DNA of 20,857 nt from a virus. Every line of letters begins with the position of its first letter. Position 1 is the first letter of the stretch. The stretch spans positions 1 to 20,857 of the IMG/VR virus record IMGVR_UViG_3300028027_000284; one strand, given 5' to 3'. This document shows, one piece after another, positions 14,311 through 20,857 of this stretch. The position numbers were made by a program, and so were the translations under genes. Below the pieces are notes generated by a model. The model was not told the origin of the DNA. It saw only the letters and a list, made by a program, of their open reading frames with translations, and made no database searches.

Positions 14311-15261
14311 ATGAGTTTTTCAGTAGGAACATTGGCAGCCTATACTAAAGAGAACGAGCAACTGCTTGTTTCTGCTTCAGTACTTGGTAGCAAAACAGCA
14401 GGTCTTATTAAGGACCAAGGTAATGTTATGGTAGGAGTTAAATCCGCAGAGACCATAAATATTTTGTCAACAGATGCAATCTTCCAAGATGGTTCATCTT
14501 GCGGATTCAATGCATCAGGTCTGACTTCATTCACACAAAGGACTGTGACTGTAGGAAAGATTAAAGTTAACGAAGCACTTTGTATGAAGGACCTGGAAGC
14601 AAAATATTTGCAGAAGGCACTTCCTGCTGGTTCACGTTATGATTCAATGGTATACTCTGAAGAGTATTCTAACTTGAAAGCATCTAAGATTGCATCTCAG
14701 TTGGAGAACACCATTTGGCAAGGTAACACAGGAAGCGTAGATGTAAACTTGAATAAGTTCACTGGTATTCTTTCTTTGATTACTTCTGCAGGTGCAGCAG
14801 TTGTAAATGCTAACAGCGTAGCATATCATGGAGTAGTTGAGACTTCTATCACTGATACAAACGTAGTTAGCATCTTTGATGATATCTACAAGGCAATTCC
14901 TGCCTCTATCATTGATAAGGATGATGTTGCTATCTTCTGTGGTATGGATACTTTCCGTACTTACACTGTTAAATTGAAATCTTCTAACCTTTATCACTAT
15001 CAATTTGATGGTAAGGCAAACACTGAGTTTTACCTCCCAGGTACAAACATCAAAGTTATTGCAGTTCAAGGTTTGAATGGTACAGGTGACATCGTTGCAA
15101 TGAGAATTTCTAACTTATATCTTGGTACAGACCTTTTGAACGAAGAAGAAAGATTTAGCATCTTTTATGCGATGGAAGCCGACCAGGTACGATTCGTTGC
15201 AGAATTCAAGATGGGTGTTAACTTCGCCTTCCCTGATGAGATTGTTAAGTTTTTTACCTAA
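14311..15261 (+). CDS. Major capsid protein (HK97-fold expected)
   Basis: This 316-residue protein begins MSFSVGTLAAYTKENEQLLV and contains ETINILSTDAIFQDG, TQRTVTVGKIKVNEALCMKD, LENTIWQGNTGSVDVNLNKF, IYKAIPASIIDKDDVAIFCGMD and a C-terminal MEADQVRFVAEFKMGVNFAF. The ordering of an N-arm helix, a strand-rich E-loop area, a long helical P-domain, and a final beta-region ending in FPDEIVKF is that of HK97-fold capsids of Bacteroidota phages. Its place after protease and scaffold agrees. It has no obvious N-terminal scaffold domain fused to it, consistent with the separate scaffold gene. Codons are more biased to common triplets than those of its neighbours, as expected for a highly expressed protein. 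Confidence 0.85.
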   Translation: MSFSVGTLAAYTKENEQLLVSASVLGSKTAGLIKDQGNVMVGVKSAETINILSTDAIFQDGSSCGFNASGLTSFTQRTVTVGKIKVNEALCMKDLEAKYLQKALPAGSRYDSMVYSEEYSNLKASKIASQLENTIWQGNTGSVDVNLNKFTGILSLITSAGAAVVNANSVAYHGVVETSITDTNVVSIFDDIYKAIPASIIDKDDVAIFCGMDTFRTYTVKLKSSNLYHYQFDGKANTEFYLPGTNIKVIAVQGLNGTGDIVAMRISNLYLGTDLLNEEERFSIFYAMEADQVRFVAEFKMGVNFAFPDEIVKFFT

Positions 15262-15271
15262 ATAACCAATG

Positions 15272-15305
15272 AGGCAAGGGGTGTAAATCATCCCTTGCTT
15301 TCATT
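15272..15305 (+). terminator. Terminator-like hairpin after the major capsid gene
   Basis: AGGCAAGGGGTG (15272-15283) pairs with CATCCCTTGCTT (15289-15300) over 12 bp including two G-T pairs, with loop TAAAT. The trailing T-tract is short and interrupted (CTTTCATT), so it may be a weak terminator or a 3'-end stabiliser of the capsid mRNA. Confidence 0.65.
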
Positions 15306-15319
15306 ATAAATTTTATATT

Positions 15320-15832
15320 ATGCCGTGTGCTTTAACTCAAGGATATGTATTGGATTGTAAAGAATCCATTGGTGGTATCAAAGCGGTTTGGTTTATTCCA
15401 TTCGCTGATGTTACCACAATTACTGAGGCATCAGGCGTTGTTACTACTATCACAAAGTCAGCAGGAAAGGTGTTTTATAAGTACCAACTTGTAAAGCAAA
15501 CCTCTTCACTTACTGAGAACATCACTGCCTCTGTTGAGAATGGCACTGTGTTCTATGCTCAAGAATTGTCAATCATCCTCAATAAACTTCAAGCATCTAC
15601 AAGGAACGAGATTCTTCTCCTTGCTAAGAACAACTTGCTTGCAGTGGTTCAAGATGGTAACGACAAATATTGGTTGCTCGGTAAGGTAAACGGTGCTGAC
15701 TTGACTGGTGGTAATGGTGCAACTGGTGCTGCTTTCGGAGATAGGAATGGTTACACATTGACCTTCACAGGCAATGAACCTGCACTTGCTCCTGAAGTTT
15801 CAAGTGCGATAATTGCAGGTCTTACTGCGTAA
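15320..15832 (+). CDS. Structural protein, tail-tube-like
   Basis: This 170-residue protein starts MPCALTQGYVLDCKESIGGI and runs as alternating strands (KVFYKYQLVKQTSSL; ENGTVFYAQELSIIL), a helix (KLQASTRNEILLLAKN), then LAVVQDGNDKYWLLGK and GNGATGAAFGDRNGYTLTFT. The two-strand, helix, strand pattern and the AFGDRNGYTLTFTG segment resemble small major tail-tube proteins seen in related phages, where the gene also follows the capsid. A capsid decoration or adaptor protein is the main alternative. It is bracketed by two hairpins, so its mRNA is made as its own unit, which suggests high expression. Confidence 0.5.
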   Translation: MPCALTQGYVLDCKESIGGIKAVWFIPFADVTTITEASGVVTTITKSAGKVFYKYQLVKQTSSLTENITASVENGTVFYAQELSIILNKLQASTRNEILLLAKNNLLAVVQDGNDKYWLLGKVNGADLTGGNGATGAAFGDRNGYTLTFTGNEPALAPEVSSAIIAGLTA

Positions 15833-15854
15833 ATAGGAAGGTTTAGAATTGAAT

Positions 15855-15886
15855 AAAGGCATCCAATCTCGGGTGCCTTTCTTTTT
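15855..15886 (+). terminator. Intrinsic terminator after the tail-tube-like gene
   Basis: AAAGGCATCC (15855-15864) pairs with GGGTGCCTTT (15871-15880) over 10 bp including one G-T pair, with loop AATCTC; CTTTTT follows. The A-run on the left side and the T-run on the right make it potentially bidirectional. The remaining bases to ATG 15921 show no promoter I can support. Confidence 0.75.
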
Positions 15887-15920
15887 GGGTAAAAGTTAAC
15901 GGAATACCTATTTAGATACA

Positions 15921-16298
15921 ATGATACAACTGACACAAGGGGCAACTGAATTCATTTACTTAACATTAACGGAGAAGCAAACGCTGACTACTCCGAATTA
16001 TTTATTCCGTTTTGTCAATAGGACTACACGGGATGAAGTAACTTTTGTTTTGCTAAATGCTCTTGATGTATCACTTTACAAGGATAGATACAACAAGTTT
16101 AGTATCAAAGTACCTAAATACTTTGGATTGGGTAACATTGGCGAGTGGTTGTATTATGTCTATGAACAAGCAAGTGCTTACAATGTAGACTACACCCAAG
16201 CAACAGGATTGCTTGAAGAGGGTATAATGAAACTGTCACCATCAACCACTTTTGAATATACACAGCATGAGGTTGACAATACATACATAACAAGATGA
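15921..16298 (+). CDS. Hypothetical virion-associated protein
   Basis: This 125-residue protein begins MIQLTQGATEFIYLTLTEKQ and contains NYLFRFVNRTTRDEVTFVLL, LYKDRYNKFSIKVPKY and EWLYYVYEQASAYN, then a short helix and a polar C-terminal part ending TYITR. The pattern (a beta-rich fold with two aromatic YY/FF strands) looks like a small protein widespread in Bacteroidota phages, always near structural genes, but no function is established to my knowledge. Its stop overlaps the portal start by 4 nt (ATGA at 16295), so it is translated with the portal. A head or neck accessory role is plausible but not shown. Confidence 0.6.
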   Translation: MIQLTQGATEFIYLTLTEKQTLTTPNYLFRFVNRTTRDEVTFVLLNALDVSLYKDRYNKFSIKVPKYFGLGNIGEWLYYVYEQASAYNVDYTQATGLLEEGIMKLSPSTTFEYTQHEVDNTYITR

Positions 16299-18436
16299 TG
16301 AATGATTTAGTCATATTAAATTTTCAAGAGGCAAGACAACCTGAGTACAGGGAAAAGAGGGGTAAGGGATATATTGAGTTCGGTGAAAAGAATGATTACC
16401 CAAACTATCTTTTGGCACTTTACAATAAGAGTGCAAAGCATAACGCTATCGTAAAGGGTAAGGTTAATTACATTATCGGAAACGGATGGAAGGCAGATGA
16501 AGCAGACCCGATAGCAGACCAATTCATTGCTCAACCTAATCAGTTTGAATCTTTAGCAGATTTAACAAGGAAGGTGTCTATTGATATTGAAATCTTTGGA
16601 GGTGCTTATCTTGAAGTAATTTGGTCCGTAACAGGTGGGCAATTAACTGATGTGCTTCATATTGATTATACTAAGATTAGGAGTAATACAGACAACTCTC
16701 AGTTTTGGTACAAGAAAGATTGGAACGAGAGGAAAGATGAACTAATACCGATGATGGCATTCAACACGAAGGTCAGACAAGGTAAGCAAATACTTTACAT
16801 AAAAGAGTATAGACCAGGACTTGATACTTATGCTCTTCCAGGTTACATGGGTGCATTGAACTATATTGAATCTGATATAGAAGTCTCAAGACACGTTTTG
16901 GGGAATGCTCAAACGGGTTTCAGTGCATCCAAACTTATTACCCTTCCAAATGGTGAACCTTCTCCTGATGAGAAGCGTAACATTGAGAGAAGATTTACAG
17001 ATAGATTTAGTGGTAGTGATGGTAAGAAATTTATCCTATCCTTTACCACTGACCCTGCAAGAAAACCAATCATTGAAGACTTAGGTGCAAGTGATATCAC
17101 TAAGGAAGATTTCACAAGGGTTGACTTAATTATACAGAATAATTTGTTTGCTGGGCATCAGGTTACATCTCCAAGTTTATTTGGTATTGCAGAACCTGGT
17201 CAATTAGGCAGCAGAACTCAGATGAGGGACAGTTACGAAATCTTTAAATCTACCTACGTTAATGACAAGCAGCAATTCCTTGAATCTATATTTAATGAAC
17301 TTGCAACCTTAAAGGGTGCTACCTCTGAGATTAGCATTATACCTGTAGAACCTATTAACTACGAATTTAGCGAGGCAATCCTTACTCAAAACATGACTAA
17401 GGATGAACTTCGTGAGGCGTTGAATCTTCCTGCTATTGAGCAGACTGCATCATCTTCTGCACAAGCAGTAACAGATGCGATTAATGGACTTAGTCCTTTG
17501 GTTGCAAACAAGGTCCTTGAATCAATGAGTGCGAATGAGATAAGGGCATTGGTTGGTCTTGGTGGTGTGGTGGGTGGAGAAACTCCAGTAGGTGCAACAG
17601 TTGATAGCACTATATCAGATGGGATGAATAGTGAAAGTCCTGTTAATGATAACTTGAAGAACCTAAGCGGTAGACAATACCAGCAATTGATGCGAGTTAT
17701 TAGGCAGTTTTCTCAGGGTAAGATATCCAAAGAGATTGCGGTAACTATGCTAAAATCAGGTCTTGGAATGACTGACAATGAGGTTAATGCTATGCTTGGT
17801 ATAGATGATGACCCAATGACTGAGGACTTCAGTTTTTCTGCATTGGATGAGGACACTGTTATAGGCTTATTCAGAGAGGTTGGTGAACCGAAAGAGGATT
17901 ACACCATAATCAAATCAAAGGCGGTTTTTAGTGCCAAGGATGCGTTCGCAGAGGATGCGTTGATAGACAAGACACTTGATAAGCAAATCCTTGCCTTGAT
18001 TGATAAGGACAAGAAAATAAGCATTGATGATATTGCAAAGGCAGTAGGTAAAAGCAGGGAAGTGGTACAGGGCAGGTTGACCTACTTGGTTGAATCTGGT
18101 GCGGTAAGTTATGACCCAAAGATTGAGGAAAGGAAGTTGACTAAACCACTGAGCAAGTTGGTTGATGATATGGAGATAACAACCTTTGAGGTTAAGTATT
18201 CCTATGAGTGGAAACCGATTGTGCCATACGAAGAGAGAGACAAGAATGGTCACTTCTCAAGGTCTTTCTGCCGTAAGTTATATGGTGAGCAAAGACTTTG
18301 GAGTAGAGCAGGAATTGAAATGCTGAGTGCAAGACTTGGTTATTCAGTCTTTGATAGAGGCGGTGGTTGGTGGGGAGATTCTCCCTCTTGCAGACACGAA
18401 TGGAGAAGAAATGTGGTAGTTAAAAAGAAAAAATAA
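16295..18436 (+). CDS. Portal protein fused to a winged helix and a CRH-type head domain
   Basis: This 713-residue protein has a portal domain in its first ~400 residues (GKGYIEFGEKNDYPNYLLAL, KVSIDIEIFGGAYLEVIWSV, NNLFAGHQVTSPSLFGIAE, SEAILTQNMTKDELREAL), resembling PBSX/SPP1-type portals. A helical linker follows (NLSGRQYQQLMRVIRQFSQG, about 450-500). Residues ~555-610 look like a winged helix-turn-helix (LDKQILALIDKDKKISIDDI, then AVGKSREVVQGRLTYLVESG). The last ~75 residues (FSRSFCRKLYGEQRLWSRAG, LGYSVFDRGGGWWGDS, CRHEW) match the C-terminal domain of minor head proteins. Most portals are about 450-550 residues, so this fusion is unusually long. The portal ring docks terminase and connectors at one capsid vertex. 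Confidence 0.85.
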   Translation: MMNDLVILNFQEARQPEYREKRGKGYIEFGEKNDYPNYLLALYNKSAKHNAIVKGKVNYIIGNGWKADEADPIADQFIAQPNQFESLADLTRKVSIDIEIFGGAYLEVIWSVTGGQLTDVLHIDYTKIRSNTDNSQFWYKKDWNERKDELIPMMAFNTKVRQGKQILYIKEYRPGLDTYALPGYMGALNYIESDIEVSRHVLGNAQTGFSASKLITLPNGEPSPDEKRNIERRFTDRFSGSDGKKFILSFTTDPARKPIIEDLGASDITKEDFTRVDLIIQNNLFAGHQVTSPSLFGIAEPGQLGSRTQMRDSYEIFKSTYVNDKQQFLESIFNELATLKGATSEISIIPVEPINYEFSEAILTQNMTKDELREALNLPAIEQTASSSAQAVTDAINGLSPLVANKVLESMSANEIRALVGLGGVVGGETPVGATVDSTISDGMNSESPVNDNLKNLSGRQYQQLMRVIRQFSQGKISKEIAVTMLKSGLGMTDNEVNAMLGIDDDPMTEDFSFSALDEDTVIGLFREVGEPKEDYTIIKSKAVFSAKDAFAEDALIDKTLDKQILALIDKDKKISIDDIAKAVGKSREVVQGRLTYLVESGAVSYDPKIEERKLTKPLSKLVDDMEITTFEVKYSYEWKPIVPYEERDKNGHFSRSFCRKLYGEQRLWSRAGIEMLSARLGYSVFDRGGGWWGDSPSCRHEWRRNVVVKKKK

Positions 18437-19029
18437 TGAGCAGGAATATTTTATTTATTTCAGTTGATACGATAAAGGACAGAACAGGTCTTCACGTTAA
18501 CGTTGACCCTAAGTTGGTCTTTCCTGATATCCTTTATGCACAGGATGCATATATCCTTCCTGCATTGGGTACGGCACTTTATGAAAGACTACAAAGCGGT
18601 ATTGAATGTGGTGACTTGAATTGTGATGAAGAAACTTTGCTGAATACCTACATAACACCTTGTCTTGTTTACTATGTTATGTCTGAACTGCCAATGGCAT
18701 TGTCATATCAGTTTTACAATAAAGGGGTAGTAAGGAAAACAGGAGATAACCAAACAGAACCAAGTGCATCAGATTTGGCAGATGTTGCTAATAGGTATGG
18801 AGCAAGAGCAGAGTTTTATAAGCAAAGATTAATCAAGTTCCTCAAGCAAGAATCCCAAGCAAGTGCTAAATATCCTGAGTACATAAACCCTGGTACTGGA
18901 GTAGATACTATTGTTCCCGACAATGATGCCTACACTACGACCATTTGGTTGGGGGATTACGATTGTGAGAGGTATAAAACTTTTGAAGAAAAATATCAAG
19001 GTAATACAAACCGATGCTGTGGCGAATAA
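18436..19029 (+). CDS. Head-tail connector-like protein
   Basis: This 197-residue protein begins MSRNILFISVDTIKDRTGLH and continues with VFPDILYAQDAYILPALGTA, YITPCLVYYVMSELPMALSY and YQFYNKGVVRKTG. The helical pattern of a first helix pair, a hydrophobic helix pair, and a long C-terminal amphipathic helix with a basic stretch (YKQRLIKFLKQESQA) is common to connector (gp6-like) proteins that follow the portal. The Cys pair RCCGE at the end and ECGDLNCDE in the middle could bind metal, but this is uncertain. Its start shares one base with the portal stop. It probably forms a ring under the portal that links to the tail. Confidence 0.65.
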   Translation: MSRNILFISVDTIKDRTGLHVNVDPKLVFPDILYAQDAYILPALGTALYERLQSGIECGDLNCDEETLLNTYITPCLVYYVMSELPMALSYQFYNKGVVRKTGDNQTEPSASDLADVANRYGARAEFYKQRLIKFLKQESQASAKYPEYINPGTGVDTIVPDNDAYTTTIWLGDYDCERYKTFEEKYQGNTNRCCGE

Positions 19030-19082
19030 AACTTACACAAAAAAGAACCAAGAGAAACTACGTGTCTATCTTGAAAAAATAA
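19014..19082 (+). CDS. Possible 22-residue basic micro-protein
   Basis: A very short frame starts at ATG 19014 inside the end of the connector gene and stops at 19082, 6 nt before the next start. The product, MLWRIKLTQKRTKRNYVSIL plus two Lys, is strongly basic. It bridges an otherwise empty 59-nt gap between two coupled genes, so it may serve translational coupling or be a real small protein. The alternative reading of this gap as part of a longer frame (18911-19177) looks like a shadow of the two neighbours. Confidence 0.3.
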   Translation: MLWRIKLTQKRTKRNYVSILKK

Positions 19083-19088
19083 AAAAGG

Positions 19089-19535
19089 ATGACCCTCAAC
19101 CAAATAATTCAAACGATAGAAAACTTGGGAAACTCCCATCAACAAATCAAAACGACCTTCTACGGAAACGCTTTTGATTTTTTGAGCAAGGGTACTGATA
19201 ACGTTTACCCTGCTTTATTCTTTGATTTAACAGGTGCATCTATCAATGGCAAAAGTTCAACTATCAACTTCACTTTGTTTTTTTGTGATAGGGTTCTTCC
19301 TGAGCAATCAAATGAACAAGAGGTGCTATCTGACCAATTGCTGACTGCTCAAGACATAGTTGCTCAATTGCACTACAATGATTTTGACTTTGTCTTGCAA
19401 GATTCGGTAACACTTGACTTTTTTACAGAAGATACTCCTGAGTATTTAGCGGGAGTGAGTGCAACAATTGCTCTTGATTTACCATATATACAGAATAGGT
19501 GTGAAGTTCCAACAGACTACACATATCCATCTTAA
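19089..19535 (+). CDS. Tail completion / tail terminator-like protein
   Basis: This 148-residue protein starts MTLNQIIQTIENLGNSHQQI and goes on with YPALFFDLTGASINGKSSTI, NFTLFFCDRVLP and LTAQDIVAQLHYNDFDFVLQ. It ends with DFFTEDTPEYLAGVSATIAL. The order of an N-terminal helix, a strand, a second helix (QDIVAQL) and then final strands is the alpha-beta pattern of tail terminator proteins, which cap the tail tube and meet the head connector. Its place right after the connector fits. Its ATG follows a GGA run (AAAAAAGGATG), one of the few possible purine-rich ribosome sites in the window. Confidence 0.6.
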   Translation: MTLNQIIQTIENLGNSHQQIKTTFYGNAFDFLSKGTDNVYPALFFDLTGASINGKSSTINFTLFFCDRVLPEQSNEQEVLSDQLLTAQDIVAQLHYNDFDFVLQDSVTLDFFTEDTPEYLAGVSATIALDLPYIQNRCEVPTDYTYPS

Positions 19536-19555
19536 TACTATTTAAAGAAAAAGAA

Positions 19556-19903
19556 ATGGCATCAGATTTTAGACCAGGAAAACTTGATATTCAAATTTGG
19601 AGGAATGACACTTGGCAGCAGGTGTTTACTCTTTTGGCAGATACTACACCAATAAGCCTATTGGGTGCAACAGTTTATATTCAAGTCCGTAAAGGATGCG
19701 GAGGTGTACTTGCTTTGAGTTTGACCAATGGAAGCGGTGTAACTATTGGAGGTGTAAGCAATAACCAAATAACAGTTAGCAAATTGGTTGATATTGCCAA
19801 AGGTAATTACGTGTGGGATATGCAGGTGACTTTTACAGACCTTACTGTTAAGACCTATTTGGAAGGTGATTTTATTGTGTATGATGATGTAACTAAACCA
19901 TAG
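19556..19903 (+). CDS. Tail fibre / baseplate adaptor-like protein
   Basis: This 115-residue protein begins ASDFRPGKLDIQIWRNDTW, followed by QVFTLLADTTPISLLGATV, YIQVRKGCGGVLALSLTNG and GNYVWDMQVTFTDLTVKTYL. It ends with EGDFIVYDDVTKP. The order of a Trp-containing first strand, a Leu-Gly-Ala strand with IQVR, then a G-NYVWDMQVT strand and an EGDF-VYDDVT end is the pattern of small beta-sandwich adaptor domains found before fibre genes (similar to BppU-type N-terminal domains). It therefore probably joins the fibre to the tail end. The next gene is a tail fibre that begins 3 nt after its stop. Confidence 0.6.
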   Translation: MASDFRPGKLDIQIWRNDTWQQVFTLLADTTPISLLGATVYIQVRKGCGGVLALSLTNGSGVTIGGVSNNQITVSKLVDIAKGNYVWDMQVTFTDLTVKTYLEGDFIVYDDVTKP

Positions 19904-19906
19904 AAG

Positions 19907-20857
19907 ATGAGCATTGATGTAAACGTACAAAATGATTTAGTCATTGTAACTGAGAGCAGTGAAGACATAACGGTTAACGTTAGCAATGCAGCAGGACCAG
20001 CAGGACCAGCAGGTGCAGCAGGTGTTGGAGTTCCTACTGGTGGTAGCACGGGTCAAATATTGAAAAAACTTAGCAATACTAATTATGATACTTATTGGGC
20101 ATTAGATGGTGGTGGTGTTCCTTATAGTGGAGCAACAGGTGATGTAGACTTGGGCGAATATGAACTCAAAGCGGGTCAAGTTGAGTTTGACCAAACACCA
20201 ACGGGAACAGCAGGAGTTGGGGTAATGAGATGGAATGATAGTGATGGGACAGTTGATTTGGGTTTGAAAGGTGGCAATGTAACGCTTCAAGTTGGACAAG
20301 AGCAAATACTTAGGGTAGTAAACAAAACAGGTTCAGACCTGCTTGAGAGTCAATATAGTGCGGTAAGGATTAGATTAGCAGCAGAAGGCGGTTCACAAGG
20401 TCAGAGGTTAGCGGTTGTTCTCGCACAAGGCAATAATGATGCCAATAGTAGTGATACAATCGGAATCGTAACTGAGACAATTACCAATAATCAAGAAGGA
20501 TTCATTTGTACGAGTGGTATTGTTAGGGGAATCAATACAACAGGAAGTCTACAAGGCGAAACATGGGCAGATGGTGACATCATTTATTTGAGTCCTACTA
20601 CGGCAGGAGCAATTACAAAGGTTAAGCCTACTGCACCAAACCATTCTGTAATACTTGGGTATGTAATCTATGCTCATGCTGTCAATGGTAAGATATTCGT
20701 AAAATGTGATAACGGGTATGAGATAGGTGAATTGCATGATGTTTACGCACCTTCTCCATCCAACAATGATGGAATATTTTGGAATACTGCTAATCTTAGG
20801 TATCAAAACAATAGCATTGCAGGAGTATTAGGATATACTCCTGTTCCTACTACACGC
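19907..20857 (+). CDS. Tail fibre protein, 3' end beyond the window
   Basis: The frame opens at ATG 19907 and stays open for 317 codons to the right edge, so no stop is present in the window. It starts MSIDVNVQNDLVIVTESSED and a short collagen-like run (GPAGPAGAAGVG, residues 30-41) follows. Beta-rich segments come next (QILKKLSNTNYDTYWALDGG; LGLKGGNVTLQVGQEQILRV), with a long region ending near SVILGYVIYAHAVNGKIFVK. The final AGVLGYTPVPTTR is a GYTP-type repeat common in phage tail fibres. It should form an elongated trimer for host recognition; the receptor-binding tip is missing here. It lies 3 nt after the adaptor-like gene. Confidence 0.8.
   Translation, partial: MSIDVNVQNDLVIVTESSEDITVNVSNAAGPAGPAGAAGVGVPTGGSTGQILKKLSNTNYDTYWALDGGGVPYSGATGDVDLGEYELKAGQVEFDQTPTGTAGVGVMRWNDSDGTVDLGLKGGNVTLQVGQEQILRVVNKTGSDLLESQYSAVRIRLAAEGGSQGQRLAVVLAQGNNDANSSDTIGIVTETITNNQEGFICTSGIVRGINTTGSLQGETWADGDIIYLSPTTAGAITKVKPTAPNHSVILGYVIYAHAVNGKIFVKCDNGYEIGELHDVYAPSPSNNDGIFWNTANLRYQNNSIAGVLGYTPVPTTR
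19994..20029 (+). repeat. Collagen-like triplet run in the tail fibre gene
   Basis: Four G-x-y triplets (GPA GPA GAA GVG) are encoded, with the 9-nt unit GCAGGACCA repeated at DNA level (19991-20008). Short Gly-Pro-Ala stretches are frequent trimerising linkers in phage fibres. No Lys lies within the run. Confidence 0.7.

Noticed and set aside
18911-19177. 88-residue frame across the connector/tail-completion junction
   Set aside because: It overlaps both real genes heavily, and its residues are low-complexity Lys/Asn with no fold pattern.
6523-19547. Shared 11-mer ACTATTTAAAG before the starts at 6537 and 19556
   Set aside because: An AT-rich 11-mer pair is expected by chance many times in 20 kb.
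19994-20029. Collagen-like run as the substrate of the PLOD-like enzyme
   Set aside because: The run has no Lys to be hydroxylated and glycosylated, and no hydroxylase is seen; the link is not supported.
1-20857. CRISPR array, diversity-generating retroelement, integrase, insertion sequence
   Set aside because: No regularly spaced repeats, reverse transcriptase, recombinase or transposase motifs, or terminal inverted repeats were found.

Overview
This window is a contiguous piece of a tailed double-stranded DNA phage (Caudoviricetes) or prophage. Every supported gene lies on the + strand, genes are packed tightly (repeated 4-nt ATGA stop/start overlaps), and the order includes terminase, tail, tape measure, prohead protease, scaffold, major capsid and portal. 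The host is most likely a member of Bacteroidota. The DNA is AT-rich, start codons are preceded by A-rich leaders with few Shine-Dalgarno sequences, and the two promoters I can support resemble the Bacteroidota form (TTG or TTTG near -33, TAnnTTTG near -7). Nothing in the window shows lysogeny: no integrase, repressor or attachment site is visible. A tape measure of about 590 residues and the absence of a sheath gene suggest a siphovirus-like particle.

Layout. (1) 1-4002: the end of a helix-turn-helix protein, a small membrane protein, two small proteins of unknown function, and an overlapping set of three unrelated glycosyltransferases plus a methyltransferase. One glycosyltransferase keeps the motifs of the collagen lysyl hydroxylase (PLOD/LH3) glycosyltransferase domain. 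(2) 4004-5640: small and large terminase. (3) 5641-6536: an unusual interval with a tandem repeat, an AT-rich gene with its own promoter, a candidate small RNA with promoter and terminator, and a second structured element leading into the tail operon. (4) 6537-12970: tail genes, beginning with a tail-assembly-chaperone-like gene with a T9 slip site, then a gp10-like protein, two large tail or baseplate proteins and the tape measure. (5) 12995-15832: XkdF-like protease, scaffold-like protein, major capsid and a tail-tube-like protein, separated by three intrinsic hairpins. (6) 15921-19535: a conserved-looking hypothetical protein, a long portal fusion, a connector-like and a tail-completion-like protein. 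(7) 19556-20857: a fibre-adaptor-like protein and the start of a tail fibre that runs off the right edge.

The tail block precedes the head block, and the portal lies about 11 kb downstream of the large terminase; both depart from the common order. The most interesting points are the compact RNA next to the terminase, whose two hairpin loops are complementary over 6 nt, and the glycosylation cassette joined to the packaging genes. All functional calls rest on reading motifs by eye; no database search was possible.
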